NCBI GenBank assembly: GCA_028284945.1
Contig: JANQQJ010000042.1
Location: 29,000-92,999, forward strand
Direction: 5' to 3'
DNA: 64,000 bases
From: Alphaproteobacteria bacterium
Lineage (GTDB): Bacteria > Pseudomonadota > Alphaproteobacteria > SMXS01
Of this stretch, positions 11,034-20,437 are shown one piece after another (position 1 is the stretch's first letter; each line of letters starts with the position of its first letter). The notes beneath the pieces are model-generated. The model was not told where the DNA came from and searched no databases. It worked only from the letters and a program-made list of their open reading frames with translations. A program made the translations under genes and the position numbers.

Positions 11034-11055
11034 CCGCAAAGGTGGGGGCTTTTAA

Positions 11056-14000
11056 GTGAGCAGATTTAGTCAACTGGCGACGGTCAGTATGATTGCGTTG
11101 GGCGCAGGGTTTTCGACATCGGCTCTGGCCGATCCGACAGTTGCGAACATTACGATTGATTTAACGAGTCCCACGCTGGACCTGGTCAGCGAGGCTGGAT
11201 CACTTCAGGCAGTTGCCTCGTCCAACAACGTGAACTCGGGTAGTACGATTACGGCGGATATCCAGAGTGTCCTGGGCCTCAATACCGCGACCATCGACGA
11301 TACCGGCAATACGGAAAATGTCGATTCAAACAGCTTTACGGCAACCACCATCGGCAATCAGGCGTTCTCGGAGCTCGATCCTGGTGCGTTAAGCGGAACG
11401 GGCCCGGACGATAATGGCGGTCTATCTGAGGTTCGTAGCGGTAATGTTGCCGGCACGACATTTGTCGCTGAGGCGTCGGCAGTGTCACACAGCAATACCA
11501 TCGATCTGGACGCGGGCGCGACAGGCAATACGATTACGCTCGACCAGAATGTGATCGCGACCGACGTAACAGGCAATGAGGCGCTCAACTATATCGGTAT
11601 CGATATTGATATCCCGGGTGTGGATGCGCCAACCGATCCGGTGGTCGGCAGTGATATCACGCTTGGCTATGCAAGTGACGAACAGGGTCAGGTCTCAATC
11701 GGGTCGGGCAGTGTTACGGCGTCGGCCTCGATCCTGGCGACCACGGTCCAGCTGAATGATGCCCTGGATGACGGTGACGGCGATACGGACGAGACCTATT
11801 CCCGGGTGACCGGCAGCGCCATCACGCTGCGGGTTGACGATGATGATGCTGATGACGTGGTGGACGTCGTCGATTCGACTCTGTCGCTTGCGGACAATGC
11901 CATCACTGCAGGGTTCACCGGCAACGATGCCGACACCCAGGTCAATCTGACGGCGGGCAACACCAATTCGTTAACCGGCTCGGTCGGTGCCGTCACCTAT
12001 CAAGCCAATCAGGACACCGGCGATGAGGTCCTGAACGCGGAAGTGACGAGCTCGGTCATTCGGGCGGGTACAGCAGGTAATCCGGTTGAAGACCTTTCCG
12101 GATCGACATTGAACGTTGACCGCAATGAGATTTCCGCTGATGCGCAGGGCAACACGGCTGATACAGGCGTAACGCTGACGGGTCTCAACGTTCTAGGGCC
12201 AAGCTCGACAGCCACGACACAACCGGATACCGCCAACGAGGTTGCCATTGTGCGCGCCGACATTTTTGCCGTCAGCGAGCAGTCCGACAGTGATGTCGAT
12301 ATCTCGGCTCTGGTTGACGATGCGAGTGAACTTCGGGTGGAGACGGGGGCCGTTGGGGTCGCGGGTGCAGGCTCGACAGTGTCGGTCAATGAAAATGCCG
12401 TCGCGGCTACGGCTGGCGGCCATGACGCTGATGTTACGGTCAGCATTACCGAAGAGAACTCCGTTGAGGCCGGTGCAGCGGCCCGGCTGGTCCAGAGCCA
12501 CAATGCCGACAGTGGTGAATCCAACTTGACGGCCACCATCGGTGATGACACCGGTGGCGGGGCTCAGTTCCTGATGACCGTCGATGTCGCGCAGGGCGCT
12601 GCAACCGACGAGATCACCAACAGCACGGTGACTGTGGACAGCAACACCTTTAATGCTAGTGCGCGCGGCAGCGAAGGCTCTGCAAGCCTGAACATCCAGG
12701 CAAATTCGATTGATGCGGACGGGTCCTTTAGCGGCGGTGGCAACCCCTCTCAAGCCGGGGTTGATACATCGACTTTTGAGGCTTTCGGCGACGCAGATTT
12801 CACTGTCGCAGCAGAACAGGTGTCGCGTGAAGCCACAACCACAGCCCTGTCACAAGCGGCAATCGATGCCGACTTCGGCACTGATGATCCGGACATTACG
12901 GCGAGCACTCTAAGCGTATCTGAAAACCTGTTCCGCGCAGAGGCGCTGGGCAATCTGGTGTCGGGCGCAAATCTATCGCTGGATGCCACTACCATCAGTG
13001 CCACGGCGGGGATCGCTGTCGGCCAGGTGTTGGGTGGCCGGGATGGTGATCCTACGACGGATGATCCGGGCACGTTGAGCGCAATCACCGGGGTGGACGC
13101 ATCGCCCTTCATCGATGCAACAGCCGATGCCGGCGCGTTTGAGCAGACGAGTCTGACAGTCGATAACAACATTGCTCAGTCTATCGGCTATGGCAATGTC
13201 GGGTTCGCGACAATGACAATCGACGGCAATCAGGTCGATGACAATGGCCAGGCCGGACCCGTAGCGACATCCAGCAGCACGGCCGCTAATGCACAAGGCG
13301 GCTTTACCGTCGCACTGGCGCAGGAAGCAGCCGAGCTGGATTTTGACTCACGCGTGCTGGGTAGCACCCTAGTCGATCTGTCTGTTGCATCGACGGGGAT
13401 TGCTGACTCCGATATCAGCGCAAGCGACAATGCGGCATCGGCATTTGGCTTTGTGAACCAGGGCGGCACGCTTGTCGATATCGATGCGAATTCTCTGGAT
13501 GCCTCAACAATCGTGAACACGCTCCAGGTGGCGTCAGCGGTTGATGCGACGGTGGAGGTCACCGCAGATGCAGCCGAAATCACCGTGAGCTCGGAAGGCA
13601 CGGCCGACATCACGAATACGAGAATTATGGCCGACCGCAACACGGTGAGCGCTGCTGTTGACGTCAACACGGTCGACAACCGAATTGATATCACCGCGCA
13701 AACCTTGGCGCTTACCGATACAGCGCGTTCAAGCACAACACATGTTGACTTGCCGGTTACATTCGAAGGCGGCGCGACTGCCGAAAATGCGGGCGAAATT
13801 GCGCTCGTTAACGTGCAATTCGGTGGTGGCACGTCAGATCTTGACGCGAATACGGTTCAAGCCATCATCGCTGACGGCGCCGGTGGCGTCACAATTGATG
13901 TCGACGCTGCAGACGGCGCCTTTATTGGCGGCGTGGCCAGTGCAAGCAACAACCGCATCCTGGCTGATCTGTCGATCAATAACGCAACCAATACCATTGA

Positions 14001-16563
14001 TCTGGATGTCGGCACCATTGACCTGACCGGGGGCACGATCGCGCCCAATGTGGGGTCCAGCGGCCCCGTTGCGACACTGGTGTCCGCTCAGGAAACACTT
14101 CTGACGGACAGCTACAGTCTGTTGGACGATCCCGGCACTGTGGGTGTGAACCTAGATGGTGTTAACGGTCTGGTCTCTCAGTCAACCATTGCTGTTGATG
14201 GCAATGTCTGGCGGTCACAAGCCGGTTATCAGACCGCCGTTAACACGCTGACTGCGTCATCGACCGTGTTTGAAACAACCGTGAATACGGTGCCATCCAC
14301 CCGGCTCTATGATCGGAGTACAGCAACCGACCCGGCGATCGACATGCGGTATACGAGTTTCTCTCTGGGGAACCGGCAATACGCCACCGGAACGGGCGGC
14401 CCACAGGCTGATTTCAGCGGTGCCGGGTTGAATGCACTGCTTTCTGCCGGCAATGTGGCAGGGGTTTCTGAATCGTCGCTGTCGCTCAGCAACAATCAAT
14501 TGCTGCTGTCCGGCTGGGCCAATAATGCGTCGAACACTCTTGATCTCGATTTCACCACCAGCAATGCGTCAGCCGGACTGGCCAACTGGCAGGCTTTGGC
14601 CGGCACGTTGACAGCGGCGCCGAACGGGACTGCGACACTAAGCGCATCAGTGACGGGACCGTTGACGGCGTCATCCCTATTGGTGAACGGCAATTCGGTT
14701 GTGCTTGATCTTGTCGGTAACCGGGCGGTCAATACAATGCTGGTCTCCGGCAATGTGCTGACTGGTCACCAAACGACGCTATCCGTCACCAGGTTGCCGT
14801 CTTTGACCGGATCGCCTTCGCCCCAGACTGACCAGGAATTGACGAACGACGTCTTCTATGGCCTTACCAACTTCCAAAGCGGAGAGGGCGCCACGGTCTC
14901 AGCGAGTGCTGCGGATCTGACGACAGTCATCGAGGCAACCGCTGGCGTGGTTAATGATTCGACCATCCAGGTGAACGAAAACGTCCTGTCATCACAGGCC
15001 GTACTGCAGCAGGCGACGAACCAACTGTACTTCAACGCAGAATCGGATGATGCGTCTGCCGTGATTGGCGCAACGGGTGATGCGGTCAATGCGGGTATTC
15101 TGTCGCGTCAGGTCGCCGATGGCGCGACGGTCCTGGCCGACCAGTCGGACGTTACTCTTCGCCTCACTGCGACCGATGTCAGCGACACAAGCGCCATGAG
15201 TGGGTCGATCGACCAGAATCAGGTATTGGCGGTTTCCTCGCTTGGCTCCCAGTCGAGTGTTTTGAGTGTGGAAGCGGGCGCCACCATCCTCGGCGCGGAT
15301 GGCACCGGCGGCGCACGCAATGACCTTGACCCCAGCCTCAGTCTGGACAGGGGTTTGTTGACCTCTGATGCCGATGACGTTCTTGTCGCGGATTTTGCCT
15401 CTCTCAACGAACAGACTGCAAACGGGGCGTCATCGACCTCGACGATCGACAATGCCGTGATGACACTGAGCGCGTCGTCAGCGGTCGTGAACGACTCGCT
15501 TTCGGTGGACAACAACATCATGCGGGCCCAGGCGCTGGGCTTCTCATCCACCTCTGCTGTCCTTTTGGACGCCGGTGCAACGCTCGACGCAACGGCGCAG
15601 GCCGCCAATCGTCAGACCAGCTTTGGCACCAGCAACATTGCGACTGTCGATACGGTGTCACTGTCAGCAACGATTCTTAACGCTACAGCGGCTGCAACGA
15701 CGAGTTCATCGGTGTCGGTCTCGAATAATCTGATCCAGGCCTATGCCCAGGGACAGAGCACGACGACGGCTGTGATTGCCGAAGCGGGATCGATCGCATC
15801 GACCGCGACAGAAGCCGGCGAAGCTACATTGGGCACAGGTCCGCTTACAGTCGACAATGCCACGTTTGCCGCCGCTAACTTCCAGACCTATCAGGGAGGC
15901 GAAGTCACTGCAGAGATTGATGCGGCATTGGGTCCCCTCTCGGTAGGAGGTCCGGCGTTAGGAACGTTCGGTGACTTCGTTGATACTGACCTTGAGGTCA
16001 ACAACAACATTATTGCGGCATCGGGAGTGGTTAACTCTGCGTCGAACTCGATCAGTGCCGTTGCGGACAGCTCCATTGAAGGCAGTGCCGGGCTGACCGC
16101 CAGTGTGGGCGCGACGCTCAATGTAGCGAACGCTGATATGGTTGTGGCCAACCGCCAGGTGATTGGCGAGGGCACCACTGGCGACTTCACCGAGGCCACT
16201 GCATCAATCGAGAACCTCGGTATTTTGGTGACGATGGCCGGAATCCCCACTGTCAATACTGCCGCGCTTAACAATTCCAGTGTGGAGGTCAACGACAATG
16301 TCGTCTCCGCCTTTATGGTCGGCAACACGGCGACGAATATGGTCATGGTTGAGGCCGGGGCAGGCAATGAAGTGCCGTCGGTCGCGGTCATAAACTCCCA
16401 GACCGCAACAGGTGCGACGATCAGTGCCTCCATCTCGAATGTGCAAATCGGTGTGACAGGGTCGACCGGTGCGACCGGCAGCCGCACCTCGGTTAGCGGC
16501 AACACCGTCGGCGGCACGGCGATCGGTAACCGCAGCTTCAATTCCATCGGAGCCAATCAATAG
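11056..16563 (+). CDS. Large secreted beta-strand repeat protein
   Basis: 1835 residues starting at GTG, preceded by a G-rich ribosome binding sequence. The N-terminus is a signal peptide with a hydrophobic core and an Ala-Leu-Ala cleavage site near residue 25. The rest is low-complexity Asn/Asp/Ala/Ser/Thr-rich sequence in which about 20 copies of one motif recur: SxhxVxxNxhxAxA followed by GNxAxN, with variations and a spacing near 85 residues. The last copy ends almost at the C-terminus. There is no beta-barrel, LPXTG, RTX or trimeric anchor, so export beyond the periplasm would need another factor. The motif recalls the Asn/Gly ladders of curli-like and holdfast-associated proteins, but this is only a pattern resemblance. 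It follows the giant autotransporter in the same direction, and AT-rich DNA precedes it. A structural or adhesive surface role is inferred. Confidence 0.85.
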   Translation: MSRFSQLATVSMIALGAGFSTSALADPTVANITIDLTSPTLDLVSEAGSLQAVASSNNVNSGSTITADIQSVLGLNTATIDDTGNTENVDSNSFTATTIGNQAFSELDPGALSGTGPDDNGGLSEVRSGNVAGTTFVAEASAVSHSNTIDLDAGATGNTITLDQNVIATDVTGNEALNYIGIDIDIPGVDAPTDPVVGSDITLGYASDEQGQVSIGSGSVTASASILATTVQLNDALDDGDGDTDETYSRVTGSAITLRVDDDDADDVVDVVDSTLSLADNAITAGFTGNDADTQVNLTAGNTNSLTGSVGAVTYQANQDTGDEVLNAEVTSSVIRAGTAGNPVEDLSGSTLNVDRNEISADAQGNTADTGVTLTGLNVLGPSSTATTQPDTANEVAIVRADIFAVSEQSDSDVDISALVDDASELRVETGAVGVAGAGSTVSVNENAVAATAGGHDADVTVSITEENSVEAGAAARLVQSHNADSGESNLTATIGDDTGGGAQFLMTVDVAQGAATDEITNSTVTVDSNTFNASARGSEGSASLNIQANSIDADGSFSGGGNPSQAGVDTSTFEAFGDADFTVAAEQVSREATTTALSQAAIDADFGTDDPDITASTLSVSENLFRAEALGNLVSGANLSLDATTISATAGIAVGQVLGGRDGDPTTDDPGTLSAITGVDASPFIDATADAGAFEQTSLTVDNNIAQSIGYGNVGFATMTIDGNQVDDNGQAGPVATSSSTAANAQGGFTVALAQEAAELDFDSRVLGSTLVDLSVASTGIADSDISASDNAASAFGFVNQGGTLVDIDANSLDASTIVNTLQVASAVDATVEVTADAAEITVSSEGTADITNTRIMADRNTVSAAVDVNTVDNRIDITAQTLALTDTARSSTTHVDLPVTFEGGATAENAGEIALVNVQFGGGTSDLDANTVQAIIADGAGGVTIDVDAADGAFIGGVASASNNRILADLSINNATNTIDLDVGTIDLTGGTIAPNVGSSGPVATLVSAQETLLTDSYSLLDDPGTVGVNLDGVNGLVSQSTIAVDGNVWRSQAGYQTAVNTLTASSTVFETTVNTVPSTRLYDRSTATDPAIDMRYTSFSLGNRQYATGTGGPQADFSGAGLNALLSAGNVAGVSESSLSLSNNQLLLSGWANNASNTLDLDFTTSNASAGLANWQALAGTLTAAPNGTATLSASVTGPLTASSLLVNGNSVVLDLVGNRAVNTMLVSGNVLTGHQTTLSVTRLPSLTGSPSPQTDQELTNDVFYGLTNFQSGEGATVSASAADLTTVIEATAGVVNDSTIQVNENVLSSQAVLQQATNQLYFNAESDDASAVIGATGDAVNAGILSRQVADGATVLADQSDVTLRLTATDVSDTSAMSGSIDQNQVLAVSSLGSQSSVLSVEAGATILGADGTGGARNDLDPSLSLDRGLLTSDADDVLVADFASLNEQTANGASSTSTIDNAVMTLSASSAVVNDSLSVDNNIMRAQALGFSSTSAVLLDAGATLDATAQAANRQTSFGTSNIATVDTVSLSATILNATAAATTSSSVSVSNNLIQAYAQGQSTTTAVIAEAGSIASTATEAGEATLGTGPLTVDNATFAAANFQTYQGGEVTAEIDAALGPLSVGGPALGTFGDFVDTDLEVNNNIIAASGVVNSASNSISAVADSSIEGSAGLTASVGATLNVANADMVVANRQVIGEGTTGDFTEATASIENLGILVTMAGIPTVNTAALNNSSVEVNDNVVSAFMVGNTATNMVMVEAGAGNEVPSVAVINSQTATGATISASISNVQIGVTGSTGATGSRTSVSGNTVGGTAIGNRSFNSIGANQ

Positions 16564-17010
16564 TCGACGGGAATGGCGCTGTCAGGCCAGGCGTTGCCAT
16601 GTGTGGGCGTGCCCTGTTTTAGCAAACGATCAATTGACGTGATGCAGATCGCGGCGCGTCGCCGTTTCCGACGAACCGCCCCCACCTTGGCGCGCTGGTA
16701 ACCCCTAGGAAATGCCGTCGCTATTGTGGGCGGGCGGAGATCCTTGTGTCTCATGATTTGGGCGCGGGGGGTCACAACTGCACCTATGGGGGGCGGGTGT
16801 ACTCCTTCGAGGAGCCCTCCGGCTGCTCAGGACAGCGCGTGTCGAAGGGCGTGAATGGTCAACTGAGCACGGAATATCCACACAACAGGGGTGAGAGCCG
16901 GGCGGGACAGGCAGTCCGGTGGACTGCCGATTTGATCGATGTCAGCTGCCACGCCAGGCCGCACTTGCGTTCGCACAAAACGGGTGAGTGGTTGTAGTTA
17001 TTCAGCTATT
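16564..17010. other. Intergenic stretch with no convincing gene
   Basis: Between the secreted repeat protein and the SGNH hydrolase. One 83-codon plus-strand frame (16746-16997) lacks hydrophobic pattern, domain or ribosome binding site. No RNA gene was recognised. Confidence 0.5.
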
Positions 17011-17012
17011 GG

Positions 17013-17041
17013 TTGACAGATTATTCTCGCTAAACGAGTAT
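17013..17041 (+). promoter_or_regulatory. Possible sigma-70 promoter before the SGNH/papain cassette
   Basis: A perfect TTGACA (17013-17018) is followed 17 bases later by a weak -10 (GAGTAT). A small CTCG/CGAG dyad lies in the spacer. The SGNH gene starts about 37 bases downstream. The -10 match is poor, so the call rests mostly on the -35. Confidence 0.35.
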
Positions 17042-17077
17042 TCAGGTGTAATTGAATACGTTGTTTGAGGGGCGCAT

Positions 17078-18076
17078 ATGAATTCAAAGACCTCTAGTGA
17101 TGCCCGAAAAATTACTTATGCGGAGCTCGTGCGCAGGCTTTCGGACCCAGATGTCCCAGAGGAAAGTCTGCTCCCCTATTTTGTCGCTGAACGAGGCGAC
17201 ACGCGTGGCATGGTGCCCATTCTAAAGCTAAATGACGCGCTCATTTCATCCGGGGATCAGCAGTCACAATATTATCGGTCGCAGGGCGATCTTGGTCTGG
17301 GATTTCTTAATCATGTTTATGCGTCTCGACGCCGCCGTCGTTTTCGAAAAAACCTTAGGCGTGGAGACCAGCGCCCGATCTTGCTGGCGGAGGGAGATTC
17401 CTGGTTCCAGTACCCGCTCTGGCTGAAAGACGTGATCGACTACTTATCCGCCGACTACAACATCATGTGCCTTAGCGCTGCAGGTGATGAGCTCAGCGAG
17501 ATGATCGAAGACGGCGACTACTGGGATTATCTTGAGGCGCTTAGCGATCAAGGACACCCCATCCGGGCGTTGCTTCTTTCAGGCGGTGGAAATGACATTG
17601 TAGGCGACCCTTTGGTCGATTTGCTCAATGACTACGACCCCCATGGCAGTGCGGCGACACATTTGAATGAAAGCAACGTCTCTGAGATGTTCGCGGAGAT
17701 TGAGGCCGGATACATCGGCATCATAGAACGGGTTCGCAGTCGCTTTTCAGATCTGCCTGTTGTGGTTCATGGATACGACTATGCACGACCACTCCCCGAC
17801 CAGGGCTTCAAAATCCCTCCTCTTGACGGTTGGCTGGGGGAGCCTATGCGAAGAAAGGGAATCCCCGACGGCCCGCTTCAGGCGGAAATCATTAAGCTTC
17901 TAATAGACAGGATCAATCTAGTGCTAGAGCAGCTTGCCGGCCGCGAAGGCGTTCACTTTGTCGATAATCGTGATGTGGTCGCTTCGGATTGGCATGACGA
18001 GCTTCATCCAAAGGACGAGGGGTTCAAGCGTGTTGCAGCGAAGTTCAGGGACGCGCTGGAGGGATTGGGTATTTGA
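17078..18076 (+). CDS. SGNH/GDSL-type hydrolase without signal peptide
   Basis: 332 residues with a GAGGGG ribosome binding site before the ATG. The SGNH landmarks are in order: GDSW (residues 106-109, nucleophile Ser108), an oxyanion Gly in AAGDE (~135), GGGND (169-173, Asn172) and DELHP with Asp307 and His310. The family hydrolyses esters or removes acyl groups from lipids, peptidoglycan or polysaccharide; the substrate here is unknown. About 95 N-terminal residues precede the fold and end in a basic patch of Arg. There is no signal peptide, so a cytosolic or effector-like location is likely. The next gene follows after 36 bases on the same strand and encodes another two-domain hydrolase, so the pair is probably co-transcribed. 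Codon use looks less GC-rich than in neighbouring genes (my impression, not counted). Confidence 0.85.
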   Translation: MNSKTSSDARKITYAELVRRLSDPDVPEESLLPYFVAERGDTRGMVPILKLNDALISSGDQQSQYYRSQGDLGLGFLNHVYASRRRRRFRKNLRRGDQRPILLAEGDSWFQYPLWLKDVIDYLSADYNIMCLSAAGDELSEMIEDGDYWDYLEALSDQGHPIRALLLSGGGNDIVGDPLVDLLNDYDPHGSAATHLNESNVSEMFAEIEAGYIGIIERVRSRFSDLPVVVHGYDYARPLPDQGFKIPPLDGWLGEPMRRKGIPDGPLQAEIIKLLIDRINLVLEQLAGREGVHFVDNRDVVASDWHDELHPKDEGFKRVAAKFRDALEGLGI

Positions 18077-18112
18077 TCTCACGACCGTTTTTCAAGCCGA
18101 ATAGGTCAAGAT

Positions 18113-20041
18113 ATGACGACCATTGACGAACATATTCTCAACGTGCGGCCTGACCCCGTCGACTTTCGCGACCTCTACTTCGAGCCAGGGCTGGTTGAGT
18201 TACCGACTTGGGTTGATCCGATGCCTCTTGCAGATATGGGGCTTGTCGTTCGCAATCAAGGCAGCGAGGGTAGTTGTACAGGGCAGGCGCTAGCGGCGGT
18301 GGTCGATATTCAGAATATTGTCCGGTTCGATGATGGTGCCGACGTTCCTCCGCGTGTCAGTGCCCGAATGCTATATGAGATGGCACGGGCGTATGATGAG
18401 TTTCCCGACGATGACATGGAAGGGTCTAGCGCCCGTGGCGCGATTAAGGCCTTGTTTCACAACGGCGTCTGCGGGTCGCACCTTGCACCTTATTTTCCGG
18501 GCGATATCGATTGGCTGTTGACACCGGAGCAGTCAAAAGATGCCCGACGGGTGGGATTGGGTGCTTACTTTCGCCTTCGGCATGTGCTCAACGATTGTCA
18601 TTCGGCACTTGTTGAGGGCAAGTCGCTCTACTGTACAGCTCAGATCCATAGTGGATGGACCAATGAGGCAGTTGCGCAGAATGGTGGGCGCATCGTTATG
18701 CCGCATTCGATGACTCCGAGTGAAATGCTTGGCGGGCATGCGTTCGCAATTGTGGGATATGACTCTGAGGGTTTCATTGTTTTGAATTCCTGGGGCCATA
18801 GATGGGGTGGGTTTAAGACGGCGCGGGGCAAAGCGCTCTCCGGTATGGCACACTGGTCTTATCAGGACTGGCGGCAACACGTCATGGATACCTGGGTGTT
18901 GCGTCTTCAGGTGCCTTCTGGCCTGCCTTCGGGCTTCGTCGGTGGTTGGGAACCGGGGGCTTACACTCGTGACGTCAGTAATGAAACTCAGACAACAGAG
19001 GTCAGTTCCGGTGTAACTGGTGCTGCTCGAGGGCACCTCATGCATGTTGATGATGGCAGGCTCGTAACCAGTGGACGTTACCGCAACTCCCTCAAAACCT
19101 TCCAAGAAACGGCGAAGTTTCTGGTGTCTAATGAACAAGCGGCGCCGGACGACAGATATAACCACCTTCTTTTCTATGCCCATGGCGGGTTGAATGACTT
19201 GGATGACGCCGTCCTGAGGGCTGTGCGCATGAGCGGTGTGTTGAAACAGAATGGGATTTACCCAATCTTCTTTGCGTGGCGTACCGGGCTCAAAAACATT
19301 ATTGGTGATATTCTAAGGTCAAAACTTGACGTTGTATTACAGCGCTCGGGCGGGCTCCTCGACCTGACAGATAAACTTCTCGAAAAAGCGAGCCGGCCGG
19401 TTGGTCGCCCGGTGTGGAGCGAAATGAAACGCGACGCGTCGCTTGCGTTTGACCGCAAGGTTGGCGAGGCGTGGACAGCTACAAGGATTCTTATCGAGGC
19501 AGCTCAAGCACGAGTGGAACATCCGCTTAAGGTTCATTTTGTTGGCCATAGCGCTGGGGCGATCTTTCTGGCGCACATTTTTGAGCGTGCGCGTCGAGAA
19601 CAATTTCGAATATTGACACCTGACTCGACGATGAATCTGTTTGCTCCCGCGATCACGTGGAACCTGTTCAACAAGACACTCGCCCCTGTCGCGCGCGATA
19701 TGAAACCGGACATGTTGTTCTCCATCTACAATCTGACGGATCAGGCTGAACGGGACGACTCAGTCGCAGAGATCTATCGCAAATCATTGCTTTACTTAGT
19801 TTCGCGTGCATTTGAGAACGAAAGAAAGATGCCCATCGTTGGGATGGATAGGTTTTGGCGCGATCATCGCAAACCGCGCAAGATTGCATACTACCTAGCT
19901 GGCCGAAATTATGGACCCCAGCCCGTTAGCATGAGCAAGACACATGGTGGCTTCGACGAAGATCCGTTGACACTAAACCACGTGTTGGCGCGAATTGTGA
20001 AAGAGGCCCGTGGTCCTGGTATTCCGGGTAGTTTTGAGTAG
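18113..20041 (+). CDS. Papain-like C1 peptidase fused to alpha/beta hydrolase
   Basis: 642 residues. The N-terminal ~270 residues carry the papain-family signature: RNQGSEGSCTGQA with Cys55, GGHAFAIVGYD with His209, and LNSWG with Asn225. A second domain from ~350 has alpha/beta-hydrolase marks: LLFYAHGGLND (357-359 as possible oxyanion hole) and VHFVGHSAGA, whose GHSAG gives nucleophile Ser480. An acidic residue near 543 and a His near the C-terminus are possible triad partners. There is no signal peptide or membrane segment. The protein therefore appears to hold one cysteine-protease and one serine-hydrolase active site, next to an SGNH hydrolase 36 bases upstream. Lipase-like or acyl-transfer activity is possible for the second domain. 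The biological role is unknown; effector, toxin, defence or natural-product functions are all open. Confidence 0.82.
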   Translation: MTTIDEHILNVRPDPVDFRDLYFEPGLVELPTWVDPMPLADMGLVVRNQGSEGSCTGQALAAVVDIQNIVRFDDGADVPPRVSARMLYEMARAYDEFPDDDMEGSSARGAIKALFHNGVCGSHLAPYFPGDIDWLLTPEQSKDARRVGLGAYFRLRHVLNDCHSALVEGKSLYCTAQIHSGWTNEAVAQNGGRIVMPHSMTPSEMLGGHAFAIVGYDSEGFIVLNSWGHRWGGFKTARGKALSGMAHWSYQDWRQHVMDTWVLRLQVPSGLPSGFVGGWEPGAYTRDVSNETQTTEVSSGVTGAARGHLMHVDDGRLVTSGRYRNSLKTFQETAKFLVSNEQAAPDDRYNHLLFYAHGGLNDLDDAVLRAVRMSGVLKQNGIYPIFFAWRTGLKNIIGDILRSKLDVVLQRSGGLLDLTDKLLEKASRPVGRPVWSEMKRDASLAFDRKVGEAWTATRILIEAAQARVEHPLKVHFVGHSAGAIFLAHIFERARREQFRILTPDSTMNLFAPAITWNLFNKTLAPVARDMKPDMLFSIYNLTDQAERDDSVAEIYRKSLLYLVSRAFENERKMPIVGMDRFWRDHRKPRKIAYYLAGRNYGPQPVSMSKTHGGFDEDPLTLNHVLARIVKEARGPGIPGSFE

Positions 20042-20107
20042 TGTGACCTGAGACACTGAATCTCCTTCATATTTTGGTAGAATCCGTCGCTATCAGGATA
20101 CGGACGA

Positions 20108-20173
20108 ATGAAGCATTAACGGTTCACGGAAGAACAGATCATCGGGATATTGAAGGAGCAGGATGCAGGGATG
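20108..20173 (+). pseudogene. IS3-family OrfA remnant (N-terminus only)
   Basis: Translation from ATG 20108 gives Met-Lys-His, a TAA stop at codon 4, then RFTEEQIIGILKEQDAG, the well-known start of IS3-family OrfA transposases. The match breaks off after about 22 codons. The stop codon and truncation show a dead fragment. Confidence 0.65.
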
Positions 20174-20271
20174 ACTATCTTACCGGCAGTGCCGGGTTTG
20201 GTGCCCGGCGTAACACGGCCGATGGGCAGGCAGGCATCGCCTTAAAGTGGTAAAGGAGCATCCGAGGGTAT

Positions 20272-20420
20272 TCACCGAAGGCCGGTCCTAAACACTATAG
20301 CGCGCTTGAACTTTAGCACTTGCATTGGCGTCAGACCGGTCAGGCTGGCATGCGGCTGTTCGGCGTTGTAGTCGATCCTTACCTTCTGGGCGCAGTGCCA
20401 TCGTCTTTCGATGTTAGGAT
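20272..20420 (-). pseudogene. IS3-family OrfB C-terminal remnant
   Basis: On the minus strand a short frame between a TAA and a TGA reads RIDYNAEQPHASLTGLTP near its middle. This is the typical C-terminal W/R-x-DYN-xx-RPHxSLxxLTP segment of IS3-family integrase subunits. No catalytic DDE residues upstream are present here. It points opposite to the OrfA remnant at 20108, so at least two insertion or rearrangement events occurred. Confidence 0.6.
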
Positions 20421-20437
20421 GTTATTCCCGCACCGGA

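Noticed and set aside
16746..16997. 83-codon plus-strand gene
   Set aside because: No recognisable domain or translation signal; lies in an otherwise empty gap.
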